Below, piece after piece: positions 48,686 through 60,937 of a DNA stretch of 64,000 nucleotides. The notes beneath the pieces are model-generated. The model was not told the origin of the DNA. It did not search any database and saw only the letters and a program-made list of their open reading frames with translations. The stretch is from assembly GCA_905221605.1 (NCBI GenBank), contig CAJNDS010000429.1, positions 62,001 to 126,000 on the forward strand. Direction: 5' to 3'. Each line of letters begins with the position of its first letter. The first letter of the stretch is position 1. A program made the translations under genes and the position numbers. This DNA comes from Symbiodinium natans (taxonomy: Eukaryota; Sar; Dinophyceae; Suessiales; Symbiodiniaceae).

Positions 48686-49910
48686 GGCTTCAGCACAAGA
48701 AGAACTATCAGTATCATGAACTGTCACGAACAAAGCACCAAAGACAGTTCGAAACTGAGGAGAAGACGCGCGGACGCTTCAAACGGCTCCGTACCTTCCA
48801 TGACAAAAATGTATAAGATGGCGCCCCTTGCCACGATACATGGTTCTTGCACTAGAGCTCTTGCAACAACATTCTCAGGCGCTGACGACCAACGCAAAGA
48901 AAACAGTCAGAAGCAGCAGCGACATGGCAAAGGGTATTGCACAAACGAATACTACCTACAGGACCATCGTTTCAAACAATGATCAGTCCAAACGTGTATG
49001 CAAGTGCATGTAGTGATGCTGTGAATGCAAAATGTATAACGTTATCACTAGAGAAGCCCGTAAACTGGAAGCGCAGTAAACATTGTGCAGTATTACGTGT
49101 GTGAATTATGTGAAGTGTGAAATGTGAATTGCGGTACGACCCCGCTTGCTGAGACACTTAGCTCAAAACCTGGTTAAGGCTATTGCATTGAGCCACAAAA
49201 TATAAATTCAACAACATGTGGAGCAGCGAAAGCTTGAAGCCTGAGGCTTGGGAGTCGGACGTGAGGGCTTTCATGAATTGAACTTCTTTGGGGGGTGTCG
49301 TCGCGATTCCCACGGAACTCCATACTTCGGATAGATTTGATGCAGCAACGGCATGTGTGAAGCTGGTACAGGGGTGGTCCTTAGACTCCTTTTCATGTAC
49401 TCCGCGTGCGATTTCCTGTCTCCATTGAAAAATAGCAGCATCATGAGGACATGCTCCCGTCTGTGTTTTTTGGTGGCCGTCGTTCCCAAAGGTCGAACTC
49501 CACGTGTTCTCGCACGGAAGCAACAATTGTTTATCCTGTTGAACGACTTCCACAGGAATTTTGGCTCGAAATCCTCTTCTGTTTGTTCAAGATACTTCGA
49601 AAGCATACATGTAGTTCAAGCATTGAACACATTATGTTGCGCTTTTCAAGCACCATGTCGATCAAGAACACTTCTTGTAGAACGTCCAACTATCAGAGAG
49701 GCCGAGAAAGAAAGAGCAACATCAGCAGCAAAGATTTCTAGATTTGCACGTTCACAATTTTTGTCGACACTTTGCCTGTTCTGTAGAAATCCAACAGCAA
49801 CACTATATTCAAACACATCCGCACTCCTAACGAAACGCCTGCAAAATTGACGTAACACAGCCGCAGAACCAGAATGCGCGCTCTCAAACCCTGGGCCGGA
49901 GTGTTTCACT
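48431..49910. other. No confident gene
   Basis: Holds a (CA)n tract at 48643-48682. A + frame at 49451-49741 includes VERLPQEFWLEILFCLF, F-box-like at its start but unsupported otherwise; a second + frame overlaps it. Confidence 0.4.
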
Positions 49911-50430
49911 GTACAACAACGATTGATTTGGACCTCCACAGTTCTACAGGAAAAGGTTGAAAAGCCACTACAGCTCCTTCAGTGCTAGCACATGCAACAG
50001 TTGTCCACAAGTGCACGCGCGCTGAATTTATGGGCCGCCACCCTCCCCCCCTTTGCAGCAAGATTTTCACCCAAGGTTATTGCAAAACATAAAGCGCTGT
50101 TTTATTGTTTTGTTTAACAATAATGAATCAAAGGAATGCGGCTGTGTGTGCAGCCCCTGCAGTCCCAACCAGCCGCAGCACTCCCCTGCAGTCACTACAG
50201 CCCCTGCATCCCTGCAGTGCCTGCAGCCCCTGCAGGCCCAACAGCCGCTCCAGTCCCTGCAGCCACTACAGCCCCTACGTCCCTGAAGCAATTGAAGAAA
50301 ACCCGCAAGACTTACTGTACCATCTGGGGCCCGGCCTGAAACAGTTGAAGGAAACCCGAAAGACTTACCGCCTGGGGCCCGGCCTGAAGCTTGTTCTTGT
50401 TCCGAGCAATCAGAGTGCGTCGCTGCTTAA

Positions 50431-51777
50431 TTAAAATGCACTGTGGAAACCCCGAAAAGGGGCTGAGATAGTCGAGTGCCAGAAGCTGCTGGGCGCCCGA
50501 AGCCAGCCCTGTACTCGCCATAAATGCTGGTACAGGCACAGCAAACCTTTGGCCAAATCTCCTCGACCTGAATCGGCCAAGGGAGATGGGGAAACACTAA
50601 GCGCTAGGGGCCACTCATCTCCGTGCCAGGGGTCGCCCAGCTGCACGCGCAGTGCTGCTGCCAAGTGTTCCTGGCGTTCTTGCCCAAGATGGCTGACACA
50701 ACTGAAGACGACATAAGCTCCATGTTGAGCGGGTCGCACCCCATCCGGACTGCGCCAACGCAGCGGGGCGCTGCGGTTGACCTTCTCCTCTCTGTCCAGC
50801 CTCGCGTCCTCCACATAGAAGAAGTCCCGGACCGACGTCTCCAGGTTCTGTGGAAGCCTCACGCCGAAGAAGTCCGAGGCCTCGTAGAGCTTCCGCGCGA
50901 TGTCTTGCTGCTCCTGCGGGTAGAGCGGGAATTTAGCCAGACCGACAAGAACAATGTCGATCAGCGTCTCACTCTCTCCTTGGTGCCCCATCAGCGCATT
51001 GCCGATGTCCAGGTACGCAGTGTTGACCACGGGGTTCACACGCCACGCCTCAGCCTCGGCCGCCACATTCGCCACCACCACGCTCTCCCTCCGAGGTAGC
51101 GCAAGTCCCAGGTCTTTGGACGCTTGTTGCCGCCATTGGCGACTGCCGATGTCGTGGGAAACCTCATTGCGCCACACACCTTGGTCCTCAAGCACGTCGC
51201 AGCACCTCTGAGACGCTCTGAGGTGCAACTTGAGCTTGTCGTGCGTGTGGTACTCCTTGTGGCATGCCATGCATAGAGACCCTTGCGCAAGATGACGAAA
51301 GCGGGCGACACGACCATGCCAGAGGAAGAAGTGCACCCCCAGAGCGGCCTTGTTGCGGAAGACCTTCTCACAGGGCGGACACCACCAACCAGAGCTCGGA
51401 CTCGGCAATGCCACATCAACCTGCGTCCTCCCCCAGGCATGGAGCGGACGGAGCGCTGCCTGAAGCGCTTGTTCGGCATGGGCCGCCTTCGCAGCCCTTT
51501 GTCCAGCGCGCTGTATCATCCCACGGAAGGTGCCGATGTGGTCCACAATCACACAACGCCACTCATACCAGGTGTCCCTGCGAGGTCTGGGAAGGTCAGC
51601 AGCCGCGAATTGCCACAGCCATTCCAGGTCCAAGCACACCTGAGCAAGCCAGTCCCTTTCCCAGTATATCACTGCCCAGATTGCTGCGCAGTCAACGCGC
51701 CAAAGTGGCCAGCAAGCCCAGGCGGCGTCGCTTGCAGAGTATGTCAAGTGACTGTGTTTGCAGCTTGGCCGGGACAT
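50431..51777 (-). pseudogene. LINE ORF C-terminal region with zinc fingers
   Basis: Third phase of the same decayed ORF, entered by a second frameshift near 51685. Early residues (AAIWAVIYWERDWL) continue the connection region. Two zinc-finger-like motifs follow: WCPPCEKVFRNKAALGVH and CMACHKEYHTHDKLKLHLR with a closing Cys. Such C-terminal fingers in LINEs bind nucleic acid. Ends at a stop at 50431, about 40 bp before the 3' tail. Confidence 0.8.
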
Positions 51778-51858
51778 CGTCCAACGGAACGCGGAGGAGC
51801 TCGTCCCAATCGTAGTGCACCCCCAGCAGTTTACGCAACAGGGTAAGGTATCCAGCCT

Positions 51859-52272
51859 CTAGCCTGCGCCACCCCTTGCAGGCCGGTGTCCAAAGCTCAC
51901 AAGGTTGAAGTAGCTGGACTGCACTAAGGAGATGAACATGCCGCGCCGGATGTCCAGGTCAACATCAGGGTTTTGCAGAACCAACTTGCCGTAGCGACGG
52001 TAGGCAGTGGCTGCTATCGCCCCCCTGCGCCTGGCTTCTGGCTCCATGGACGCCTCTCTGTGCAGGACCGTGCCAAGGTGGGTGTACTGGGCCTCCATAT
52101 AGACTTCAAGCGTTTCCCCGTCAGGCATCGGCACCTCCAAGGTCTGAGGGTTGTCCTCGAAGGCCTCCTGCCGCGCTTTCCTGCTCCCAGCTCCCCGGAC
52201 GGCAAGCACAACTGCTGACTTGCCTCGCTTGAGGTTGGGCTCCATGCCGTGCTTCTTGCAAGCTTGAATCAC
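51859..52272 (-). pseudogene. LINE reverse transcriptase, C-terminal remnant
   Basis: Open frame with ACKKHGMEPNLKRGKSAVV (the stretch that directly follows the FADD-type active site in LINE reverse transcriptases) and YTHLGTVLHR, then a helix rich in Ala/Arg (ARRRGAIAATAYRRYGKL) typical of the post-catalytic thumb region. The active-site Asp pair itself is missing through 5' truncation. At about 51898 the frame shifts; the next part (to about 51690) continues in a different phase. Confidence 0.85.
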
Positions 52273-52399
52273 ATTGCCTGAAGCAGTTCAATGAAACCCG
52301 AAAGACTTACCGTCTGGGGCCCGGCCCGGCCTGAAGCAGTTCAAGGAAACCCGAAAGACTTACCGTCTGAGGCCCGGCCGGAATCAGTTGAAGGAAACC

Positions 52400-54836
52400 C
52401 GAAGGCCCCTTCCATTTGCTTATAGCACCGCCCCGGCCCCTTCCACCGCCCAGGCCCCTTCCATTTGCTGAAAGCACCGCCCAGGCCCCTTCCATTTGCT
52501 TATAGCACCGCCCAGGCCCCTTCCATTTGCTGAAAGCACCACCCAGGCCCCCTCCATTTGCTTATAGCACCACCCAGGCCCCTTGCATTTGCTTATAGCA
52601 CCGCCCAGGCCCCTTCCATTTGCTTCTAGCACCGCCCAGGCCCCTTCCATTTGCTGAAAGCACCACCCAGGCCCCTTCCATTTGCTTATAGCACCGCCCA
52701 AGCCCCTTCCATTTGCTGAAAGCACCACCCAGGCCCCCTCCATTTGCTTATAGCACCACCCAGGCCCCTTGCATTTGCTTATAGCACCGCCCAGGCCCCT
52801 TCCATTTGCTTATAGCACCGCCCAGGCCCCTTCCATTTGCTGAAAGCACCGCCCAGGCCCCTTCCATTTGCTTATAGCACCGCCCAGGCCCCTTCCATTT
52901 GCTTATAGCACCGCCCAGGCCCCTTCTGTTTGCTTATAGCACCGCCCCGGCCCCTTCCATTTGCTTATAGCACCGCCCAGGCCCCTTCCATTTGCTTTTA
53001 GCACCGCCCAGGCCCCTTCCATTTGCTTTTAGCACCGCCCAGGCCCCTTCCATTTGCTGAAAGCACCACCCAGGCCCCTTCCATTTGCTTATAGCACCGC
53101 CCAGGCCCCTTCCATTTGCTTATAGCACCGCCCCGGCCCCTTCCATTTGCTTATAGCACCGCCCCGGCCCCTTCCATTTGCTTATAGCACCGCCCAGGCC
53201 CCTTCCATTTGCTTATAGCACCGCCCAGGCCCCTTCCATTTGCTTATAGCACCGCGCAGGCCCCTTCCATTTGCTGAAAGCACCACCCAGGCCCCTTCCA
53301 TTTGCTTATGCCCCTTCCATTTGCTGAAAGCACCACCCAGGCCCCCTCCATTTGCTTATAGCACCGCCCAGGCCCCTTGCATTTGCTTATAGCACCGCCC
53401 AGGCCCCTTCCATTTGCTTATAGCACCGCCCAGGCCCCTTCCATTTGCTGAAAGCACCGCCCAGGCCCCTTCCATTTGCTGAAAGCACCGCCCAGGCCCC
53501 TTCCATTTGCTTATAGCACCTTCCATTTGCTTATAGCACCGCCCAGGCCCCTTCCATTTGCTTATAGCACCGCCCAGGAACCTTCCATGTGCTCATAGCA
53601 CCGCCCAGGCCCCTTCCATGTGCTTATAGCACCGCCCAGGCCCCTTCCATTTGCTTATAGCACCGCCCAGGCCCCTTCCATTTGCTTATGGCGCCGCCCA
53701 GGCCCCTTCCATTTGCTATAGCACCCAGGCCCCTTCCATTTGCTTATAGCACCGCCCAGGCCCCTTCCATTTGCTGATAGCACCGCCCCGGCCCCTTCCA
53801 TTTGCTTATAGCACCGCCCAGGCCCCTTCCATTTGCTTATAGCACCGCCCAGGCCCCTTCCATTTGCTGAAAGCACCGCCCAAACCCCTTCCATTTGCTT
53901 ATAGCACCGCCCAGGCCCCTTCCATTTGCTGAAAGCACCACCCAGGCCCCTTCCATTTGCTTAGCACCGCCCAGGCCCCTTCCATTTGCTTATAGCACCG
54001 CCCCGGCCCCTTCCATTTGCTTATAGCACCTCCCCGGCCCCTTCTATTTGCTTATAGCGCCGCCCAGGCCCCTTCCATTTGCTTATAGCACCACCCAGGC
54101 CCCTTCCATTTGCTTATAGCACCGCCCAGGCCCCTTCCATTTGCTTTTAGCACCGCCCAGGCCCCTTCCATTTGCTTTTAGCACCGCCCAGGCCTCTTCC
54201 ATTTGCTACAGCACCCCCAGGCCCCTTCCATTTGCTTATAGCACCGCCCAGGCCCCTTCCATTTGCTTATAGCACCGCCCCGGCCCCTTCCATTTGCTTA
54301 TAGCACCGCCCCGGCCCCTTCCATTTGCTTATAGCACCGCCCAGGCCCCTTCCATTTGCTTATAGCACCGCCCAGGCCCCTTCCATTTGCTTATAGCACC
54401 GCCCAGGCCCCTTCCATTTATTTGCTTATAGCACCGCTTCCATTTGCTTATAGCACCGCCCCTGCCCCTTCCATTTGCTTATAGCACCGCCCAAGCCCCT
54501 TCCATTTGCTTATGGCACCGCCCAGGCCCCTTCCATTTGCTTATAGCACCGCCCAGGCCCTTCCATTTGCTATAGCACCCAGGCCCCTTCCATTTGCTTA
54601 TAGCACCGCCCAGGCCCCTTCCATTTGCTTATAGCACCGCCCAGGCCCCTACCATATGCTTATAGCACCGCCCAGGCCCCTTCCATTTGCTTATGCCCAG
54701 GCCCCTTCCATTTGCTCATAGCACCGCCCAGGCCCTTCCATTTGCTTATAGCAGCCCAGGCCCCTTCCATTTGCTTGTAGCACCGCCCAGGTTCCTTCCA
54801 TTTGCTTATAGCACCGCCCAAGCCCCTTCCATTTGC
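52400..54836 (+). repeat. 31-bp satellite array (satellite A), ~78 copies
   Basis: Unit CCATTTGCTTATAGCACCGC followed by CCAGGCCCCTT. Variants TTATAG, GAAAG, TTTTAG and CCCCGG recur and suggest expansion by blocks of several units; occasional units are shortened. It ends at 54836, where a short CTGTTGTTTTGCTTCTG spacer leads into satellite B. Confidence 0.97.
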
Positions 54837-54861
54837 CCTGTTGTTTTGCTTCTGAAAACAC

Positions 54862-57800
54862 GGCGGCGTCGAGACCGTGACAGCCCAAAACCCCTAGAAG
54901 CGGACGAGACCGTGACAGCCCAAAACACCTAGAAGCAGACAAGACCATGACGGCCCAAAACCCCTAGAAGCGGACGAGACTGTGACAGCCCAAAACCCCG
55001 AGAAGCGGACGAGACCATGACGGCCCAAAACCCCTAGAAGCGGACGAGACCGTGACAGCACACAACCCCGAGAAGCGGACGAGCCCGTGACAGCCCAAAA
55101 CCCGGAGAAGCGGACGAGACCATGACAGCTCAAAACCCCGAGAAGCGGACGAGACCGTGACAGCCCAAAACCCCGAGAAGCGGACGAGACCGTGACAGCC
55201 CAAAACCCCTAGAAGCGGACGAGACCGTGACAGCCCAAAACCCCTAGAAGCGGACGAGACCGTGACGGCCCAAAACCCCTAGAAGCGGACGAGACCGTGA
55301 CAGCCCAAAACCCCGAGAAGCGGACGAGCCCGTGACAGCCCAAAACCCGGAGAAGCGGACGAGACCGTGACAGCCCACAACCCCGAGAAGCGGACGAGCC
55401 CGTGACAGCCCAGAACCCCTAGAAGCGGACGAGACCGTGACAGCTCAAAACCCGAGAAGCGGACGAGACCGTGACAGCCCAAAACCCCGAGAAGCGGACG
55501 AGACCGTAACAGCCCAAAACCCCGAGAAGCGGACGAGACCGTGACAGGCCCACGACCCCGTGAAGCGGACGAGACCGTGACAGCCCAAAACCCGGAGAAG
55601 CGGACGAGACCGTGACAGCCCAAAACCCGGAGAAGCGGACGAGACCGTGACAGCCCAAAACCGTGACAGCCCAAAACCCCGAGAAGCGGACGAGACCGTG
55701 ACAGCCCAAAACCCGAGAAGCGGACGAGACCATGACAGCCCAAAACCCCGAGAAGCGGACGAGACCGTGACAGCCCGAGAAGCGGACGAGACCGTGACAG
55801 CCCAAAACCCCGAGATGCGGACGAGACCGTGACAGCCCAAAACCCCGAGAAGCGGACGAGACCGTGACAGCCCAAAACCCCGAGAAGCGGAGGAGACCGT
55901 GACCGCCCAAAACCCCGAGAAGCGGACGAGACCGTGACAGCCCAAAACCCCGAGAAGCGGACGAGACCGTGACAGCCCAAAAACCCGAGAAGCGGACGAG
56001 ACCGTGACAGCCCAAAACCCCGAGAAGCGGACGAGACCGTGACAGCCCAATTCCCGAGAAGCGGACGAGACCGTGACAGCCCAAAACCCCTAGAAGCAGA
56101 CAAGACCGTGACGGCCCAAAACCCCTAGAAGCGGACGAGACCGTGACAGCCCAAAACCCCGAGAAGCGGACGAGACCATGACGGCCCAAAACCCCTAGAA
56201 GCGGACGAGACCGTGACAGCCCACAACCCCGAGAAGCGGACGAGCCCGTGACAGCCCAAAACCCGGAGAAGCGGACGAGACCGTGACAGCTCAAAACCCC
56301 GAGAAGCGGACGAGACCGTGAGCCCAAAACCCCTAGAAGCGGACGAAACCGTGACAGCCCAAAACCCCGAGAAGCGGACGAGACCGTGACAGGCCAAAAC
56401 CCGGAGAAGCGGACGAGACCGTGACAGCCCACAACCCCGAGAAGCGGACGAGACCGTGATAGCCCAAAACCCCTAGAAGCGGACGAGACCGTGACAGCCC
56501 AAAACCCCTAGAAGCGGACGAGACCGTGACGGCCCAAAACCCCTAGAAGCGGACGAGACCGTAACAGCCCAAAACCCCGAGAAGCGGACGAGCCCGTGAC
56601 AGCCCAAAACCCGGAGAAGCGGACGAGACCGTGACAGCCCACAACCCCGAGAAGCGGACGAGCCCGTCACAGCCCAGAACACCTAGAAGCGGACGAGACC
56701 GTGACAGCTCAAAACCCGAGAAGCGGACGAGACCGTGACAGCCCAAAACCCCGAGAAGCGGACGAGACCGTAACAGCCCAAAACCCAGAGAAGCGGACGA
56801 GACCGTGACAGCCCACGACCCGGAGAAGCAGACGAGACCGTGACAGCCCACGACCCCGAGAAGCGGAAGCGGACGAGACCGTGACAGCCCAAAACCGTGA
56901 CAGCCCAAAACCCCGAGAAGCGGACGAGACCGTGACAGCCCAAAATCCGACAAGCGGACGAGACCGTGACAGCCCAAAACCCCGAGAAGCGGACGAGACC
57001 GTGACAGCCCGAGAAGCGGACGAGACCGTGACAGCCCAAAACCCCGAGAAGCGGACGAGACCGTGACAGCCCAAAACCCCGAGATGCGGACGAGACCGTG
57101 ACAGCCCAAACCTCGAGAAGCGGACGAGATCGTGACAGCCCAAAACCCCGACAAGCGGACGAGACCGTGACAGCCCAAAACCCCGAGAAGCGGACGAGAC
57201 CATGACAGCCCAAAACACCGAGAAGCGGACGAGACCGTCACAGCCCAAAACCCCGAGAAGCGGACGAGACCGTTACCGCCCAAAACCCCGAGAAGCGGAC
57301 GAGACCGTGACAGCCCAAAACCCCGAGAAGCGGACGAGACCGTGACAGCCCAAAACCCCGAGAAGCGGACGAGACCGTGACAGCCCAAAACCCCGAGAAG
57401 CGGACGAGACCGTGACAGCCCAAAACCCCGAGAAGCGGACGAGACCGTGACAGCCCAAAACCCCGAGAAGCGGACGAGACCGTGACAGCCCAAAACCCCG
57501 AGAAGCGGACGAGACCGTGACAGCCCAAAACCCCGAGAAGCGGACGAGACCGTGACAGCCCAAAACCCCGAGAAGCGGACGAGACCGTGACAGCCCAAAA
57601 CCCCGAGAAGCGGACGAGACCGTGACAGCCCAAAACCCCGAGAAGCGGACGAGACCGTGACAGCCCAAAACCCCGAGAAGCGGACGAGACCGTGACAGCC
57701 CAAAACCCCGAGAAGCGGACGAGACCGTGACAGCCCAAAACCCCGAGAAGCGGACGAGACCGTGACAGCCCAAAACCCCGAGAAGCGGACGAGACCGTGA

Positions 57801-58130
57801 CAGCCCAAAACCCCGAGAAGCGGACGAGACCGTGACAGCCCAAAACCCCGAGAAGCGGACGAGACCGTGACAGCCCAAAACCCCGAGAAGCGGACGAGAC
57901 CGTGACAGCCCAAAACCCCGAGAAGCGGACGAGACCGTGACAGCCCAAAACCCCGAGAAGCGGACGAGACCGTGACAGCCCAAAACCCCGAGAAGCGGAC
58001 GAGACCGTGACAGCCCAAAACCCCGAGAAGCGGACGAGACCGTGACAGCCCAAAACCCCAAGAAGCGGACGAGACCGTGACAGCCCAAAACCCCGAGAAG
58101 CAGACGAGACTGTGACGGCCAAAACCCCTA
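54862..58130 (+). repeat. 35-bp satellite array (satellite B), ~93 copies
   Basis: Unit GACCGTGACAGCCCAAAACC followed by CCGAGAAGCGGACGA. About 57284-58050 consists of ~22 identical copies, while the left part and the last units carry the CCTAGAAG variant. Landmark variants recur at a spacing of about 1.23-1.27 kb (55661 and 56895; 55771 and 57005), showing an internal higher-order duplication. Confidence 0.97.
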
Positions 58131-60400
58131 GAGCTCCAGGCTTCACCTCCTTTAGGCCCCCCCAAACCAAAAGCTGCAGGCTTCACCTCCTTTAGGCCAC
58201 CCGAGAGCTCCAGACTTCACCTCCTTTACGCCGCCCGAGAGAGCTCCAGGCTTCACCTCCTTTAGGCCCTCCCAGAGCTCCAGGCTTCACCTACTTTAGG
58301 CTCCCCCAAAGATCCAGGCTTCACCTCCTTTAGGCCCCCCCGAGAGCTCAAGCCCCACCAGACCTGCAGGCTTCACCTCCTTTAGCCCCCGAGAGCTCCA
58401 GGCTTCATCTCTTTTAGGTCCTTCGAGAGCTCCAGTTTTCACCTTCTTTAGGCTTTGGAGAACTCCAAGTTTCACTTCCTTTAGGCCTTTGAGAGCTACA
58501 GGCTCCACCTCCTTTAGGCCCCCCGAGAGCTACAGGCTTCACTTCCATTAGACTTCCCGAGACCTCCAGGTAGCCCCCCCCCAGAGTCCAGGTTTCACCT
58601 CCTTTAGGCCCCTCAAGAGCTCCAGGTTTCACTTCCTTTAGGCCCCCCAACAAAAGCTCCAGGTTTCACCTCCTTTAGGCCCCCCCAAGAGCTCCAGGTT
58701 TCACCTCCTTTAGGCCCCCCGAGAGCTCCAGGTTTCACCTCCTTCAGGCCCCCCGAGAGCTACAGGTTTCACCTCCCCCCGAGAGCCCCAGGCTTCACCT
58801 CCTTTAGGCCCCCCGAGAGCTCCAGGTTTCACCTCCTTTGGCCCCCCCGAGAGCTCCAGGTTTCACCTGTTTTAGGCCCACCGAAGAGTTCCAGGTTTCA
58901 CCTCCTTTAGGCCCCTGCAAGAGCTCCAGGTTTCACCTCCTTTAGGCCCCCCCAAGAGCCCCCCCAAGAGCTCCAGGTTTCACCTCCTTTAGGCCCCCAA
59001 GAGCTCCAGGTTTCACCTCCTTTAGGCCCCCCCAAAGAGGTCCAGGTTTCACCTCCTTTAGGCCCCCCCAAGCTCCAGGTTTCACCTCCTTTAGGGCCCC
59101 CCCAAGAGCTCCAGGTTTCACCTCCTTTAGCCCCAGGTTTCACCTCCCCGAGAGCTCCAGGTTTCACCTCCTTTAGGCCCCCCCGAGCTCCAGGTTTCAC
59201 CTCCTTTAGGCCCCCCCAAGAGCTCCAGGTTTCACCTCCTTTAGGCCCCCCACAGAGCTCCAGGTTTCACCTCCTTTGGGCCCCCCCAGAGCTCCAGGTT
59301 TCACCTCCTTTAGGCCTACCCACCTCCTTTAGGCCCTGCCAAGAGCTCCAGGTTTCACCTCCTTTAGGGACGCCCAAAAGCTCCAGGTTTCACCTCCTTG
59401 AGGCCCCCCGAGAGCTCCAGGTTTCACTTCCTTTAGGCCCCCCAAAGAGGTCCAGGTTTCACCTCCTTTAGGCCCCCCCGAGAGCTCCAGGTTTCACCTC
59501 CTTTAGGCCCCCCCGAGAGCTCCAGGTTTCACCTCCTTTAGGCCCCTTCGAGAGCTCCAGGTTTCACCTCCTTTAGGCCCCCCGAGAGCTCCAGGTTTCA
59601 CCTCCTTTAGGCTCCCCCAAGACCTCCAGGTTTCACCTCCTTTAGGCCCCCCCAAGAGCTCCAGGCTTCACCTCCTTTAGCCCCCCAAGAGCTCCAGGTT
59701 TCACCTCCTTTAGGGACCCCCAAAAGCTCCAGGTTTCACTTCCTTTAGGCCCCCGAGAGCTCCAGGTTTCACCTCCTTTAGCCCCCCCCAAAGAGCTCCA
59801 GGTTTCACCTCCTTTAGGCCCCCCCAAAGAGCTCCAGGTTTCACCTCCTTTAGGCCTCCCCGAGAGCTCCAGGTTTCACCTCCTTTAGGCCCCCCCGAGA
59901 GCTCCAGGTTTCACCTCCTTTAGGCCCCCCCGAGAGCTCCAGGTTTCACCTCCTTTAGGCCCCCGAGAGCTCCAGGTTTCACTTCCTTTAGGCCCCCCCA
60001 AGAGCTCCAGGTTTCACCTCCTTTAGGCCCCCCCAAGAGCTCCAGGTTTCACCTCCTTTAGGCCCCCCCAAGAGCTCCAGGTTTCACCTCCTTTAAGCCC
60101 CCCCAAGAGCTCCAGGTTTCACCTCCTTTAAGCCCCCCAAGTTCAGCTTCTTTAGGCACCCCCGAGAGCTCCAAGTTTCACTTCCTTTAGCCCTCCCGAG
60201 ATCACCCCCTTTAGGCCCCCCCAAACAGCTCCAGGTTTCACCCCCTTAGCCCCCAAAACCTCATTTAGGCCCCTTCGCGAGCTCCAAGTTTCACCCGAGA
60301 GAGCTCCCACCTCCTTTACTCCTGGTTTAGGCCCCCCCGAGAGCTCCACACCTCCTTTAGGCCCCCCGAGAGCTGCAGGTTTCACCTCCTTTAGGCTCCC
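58131..60400 (+). repeat. ~34-36 bp satellite array (satellite C), ~63 copies
   Basis: Unit GAGAGCTCCAGGTTTCACCT followed by CCTTTAGGCCCCCC, with the C run varying from 3 to 8. It directly abuts satellite B at CCCCTAGAGCTCC and decays towards 60400. Confidence 0.95.
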
Positions 60401-60540
60401 CGAAGGCAACACTCTGTGTTCCAGCAGCATTTTCCGTTGCAGTATCAGTCATGTAGCCATGACACTACAACATGGCCTGAATCGAACACTACATCATAGA
60501 AGTACAGAGTTAAATATGCCGCAGCCTTGCACCAACCACT

Positions 60541-60793
60541 TTATAGAGCACCGGAAAATGTCACGTGCACTGGACGCCCTTGCGCTGCAGTCAACCGCAA
60601 GGGAACCACTGATGTTGGAGCGCTTTGGCAGAGTGGTTCCCATGCTATTTGCAAAGGATGACTGGGAAAGCGACGATCCATTTCATTTGGATAACGGTGA
60701 ACGTGACCAAGTGCATGATCAGCTTCGGCAGCTGCATACTGAACGTGCTGCCCTTCTTTGCTCATGCAGATGGCTGTCTACAAAGGTTGAGTT
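60541..60793 (+). CDS. Probable exon between satellite blocks
   Basis: Open frame with protein-like composition (SRALDALALQSTAREPLMLE; RFGRVVPMLFAKDDWESDDP; QVHDQLRQLHTERAALL) ending WLSTK just before GTTGAG, a plausible 5' splice site. The surroundings are satellite, so this is a small unique island. No domain recognised. Confidence 0.4.
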
Positions 60794-60937
60794 GTTCAAA
60801 ACAATGGTTTTTTAGCAAACCATGACAGTTTCTGTAAATCAATCCACTCGTAAGCACATAAGTTAGTGTTTCCCAAAACCAAGGGCTCTTCAAAGCTCTG
60901 TGGTTTTTAGAGAATATAAGGGGATGATAGGCTGTGA

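Larger units (their letters stand above)
50391..52276 (-). mobile_element. 5'-truncated LINE (non-LTR retrotransposon) with 8-bp target-site duplication
   Basis: CCTGAAGC occurs at 50383-50390 and again at 52277-52284. The uninterrupted site is present once at 63660-63667 in the paralogous unit. The element is on the minus strand; its 3' end (at 50391) terminates in a short GAACAAGAACAA tail, typical of target-primed reverse transcription. The 5' end begins just after the reverse-transcriptase active site, so the copy was truncated at insertion and could not move on its own. Confidence 0.93.
49911..52400 (+). repeat. Large duplicated unit, copy 1 (interrupted by a LINE)
   Basis: From TGTACAACAACGATTGATTT the sequence matches 63180 onward: a shared ~230-bp leader, then a CCTGCAG-rich stretch (50147-50280), then 48-bp repeats (AACCCGAAAGACTTACCG...GGGGCCCGGCCTGAAGCAG), and finally the 31-bp satellite. 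Upstream of 49911 and 63180 the sequences differ, so the boundary is sharp. Copy 1 contains the 1,886-bp LINE at 50391-52276. Confidence 0.93.

Noticed and set aside
50391-52276. Autonomous, active LINE
   Set aside because: The reverse-transcriptase active site and everything upstream are missing and the remaining frame is broken twice.
54894-58186. Very long minus-strand open frames (up to ~547 codons) with a repeating 35-residue peptide
   Set aside because: Three 35-bp units make 105 bp, so an array of this satellite stays open in some frames by arithmetic. The peptide follows the DNA repeat exactly, shifts frame at each irregular unit and has overlapping open frames in other phases.
52400-60400. 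CRISPR-like array (regular 31-36 bp repeats)
   Set aside because: Units are contiguous, with no unique spacers, no cas genes and a eukaryotic setting.
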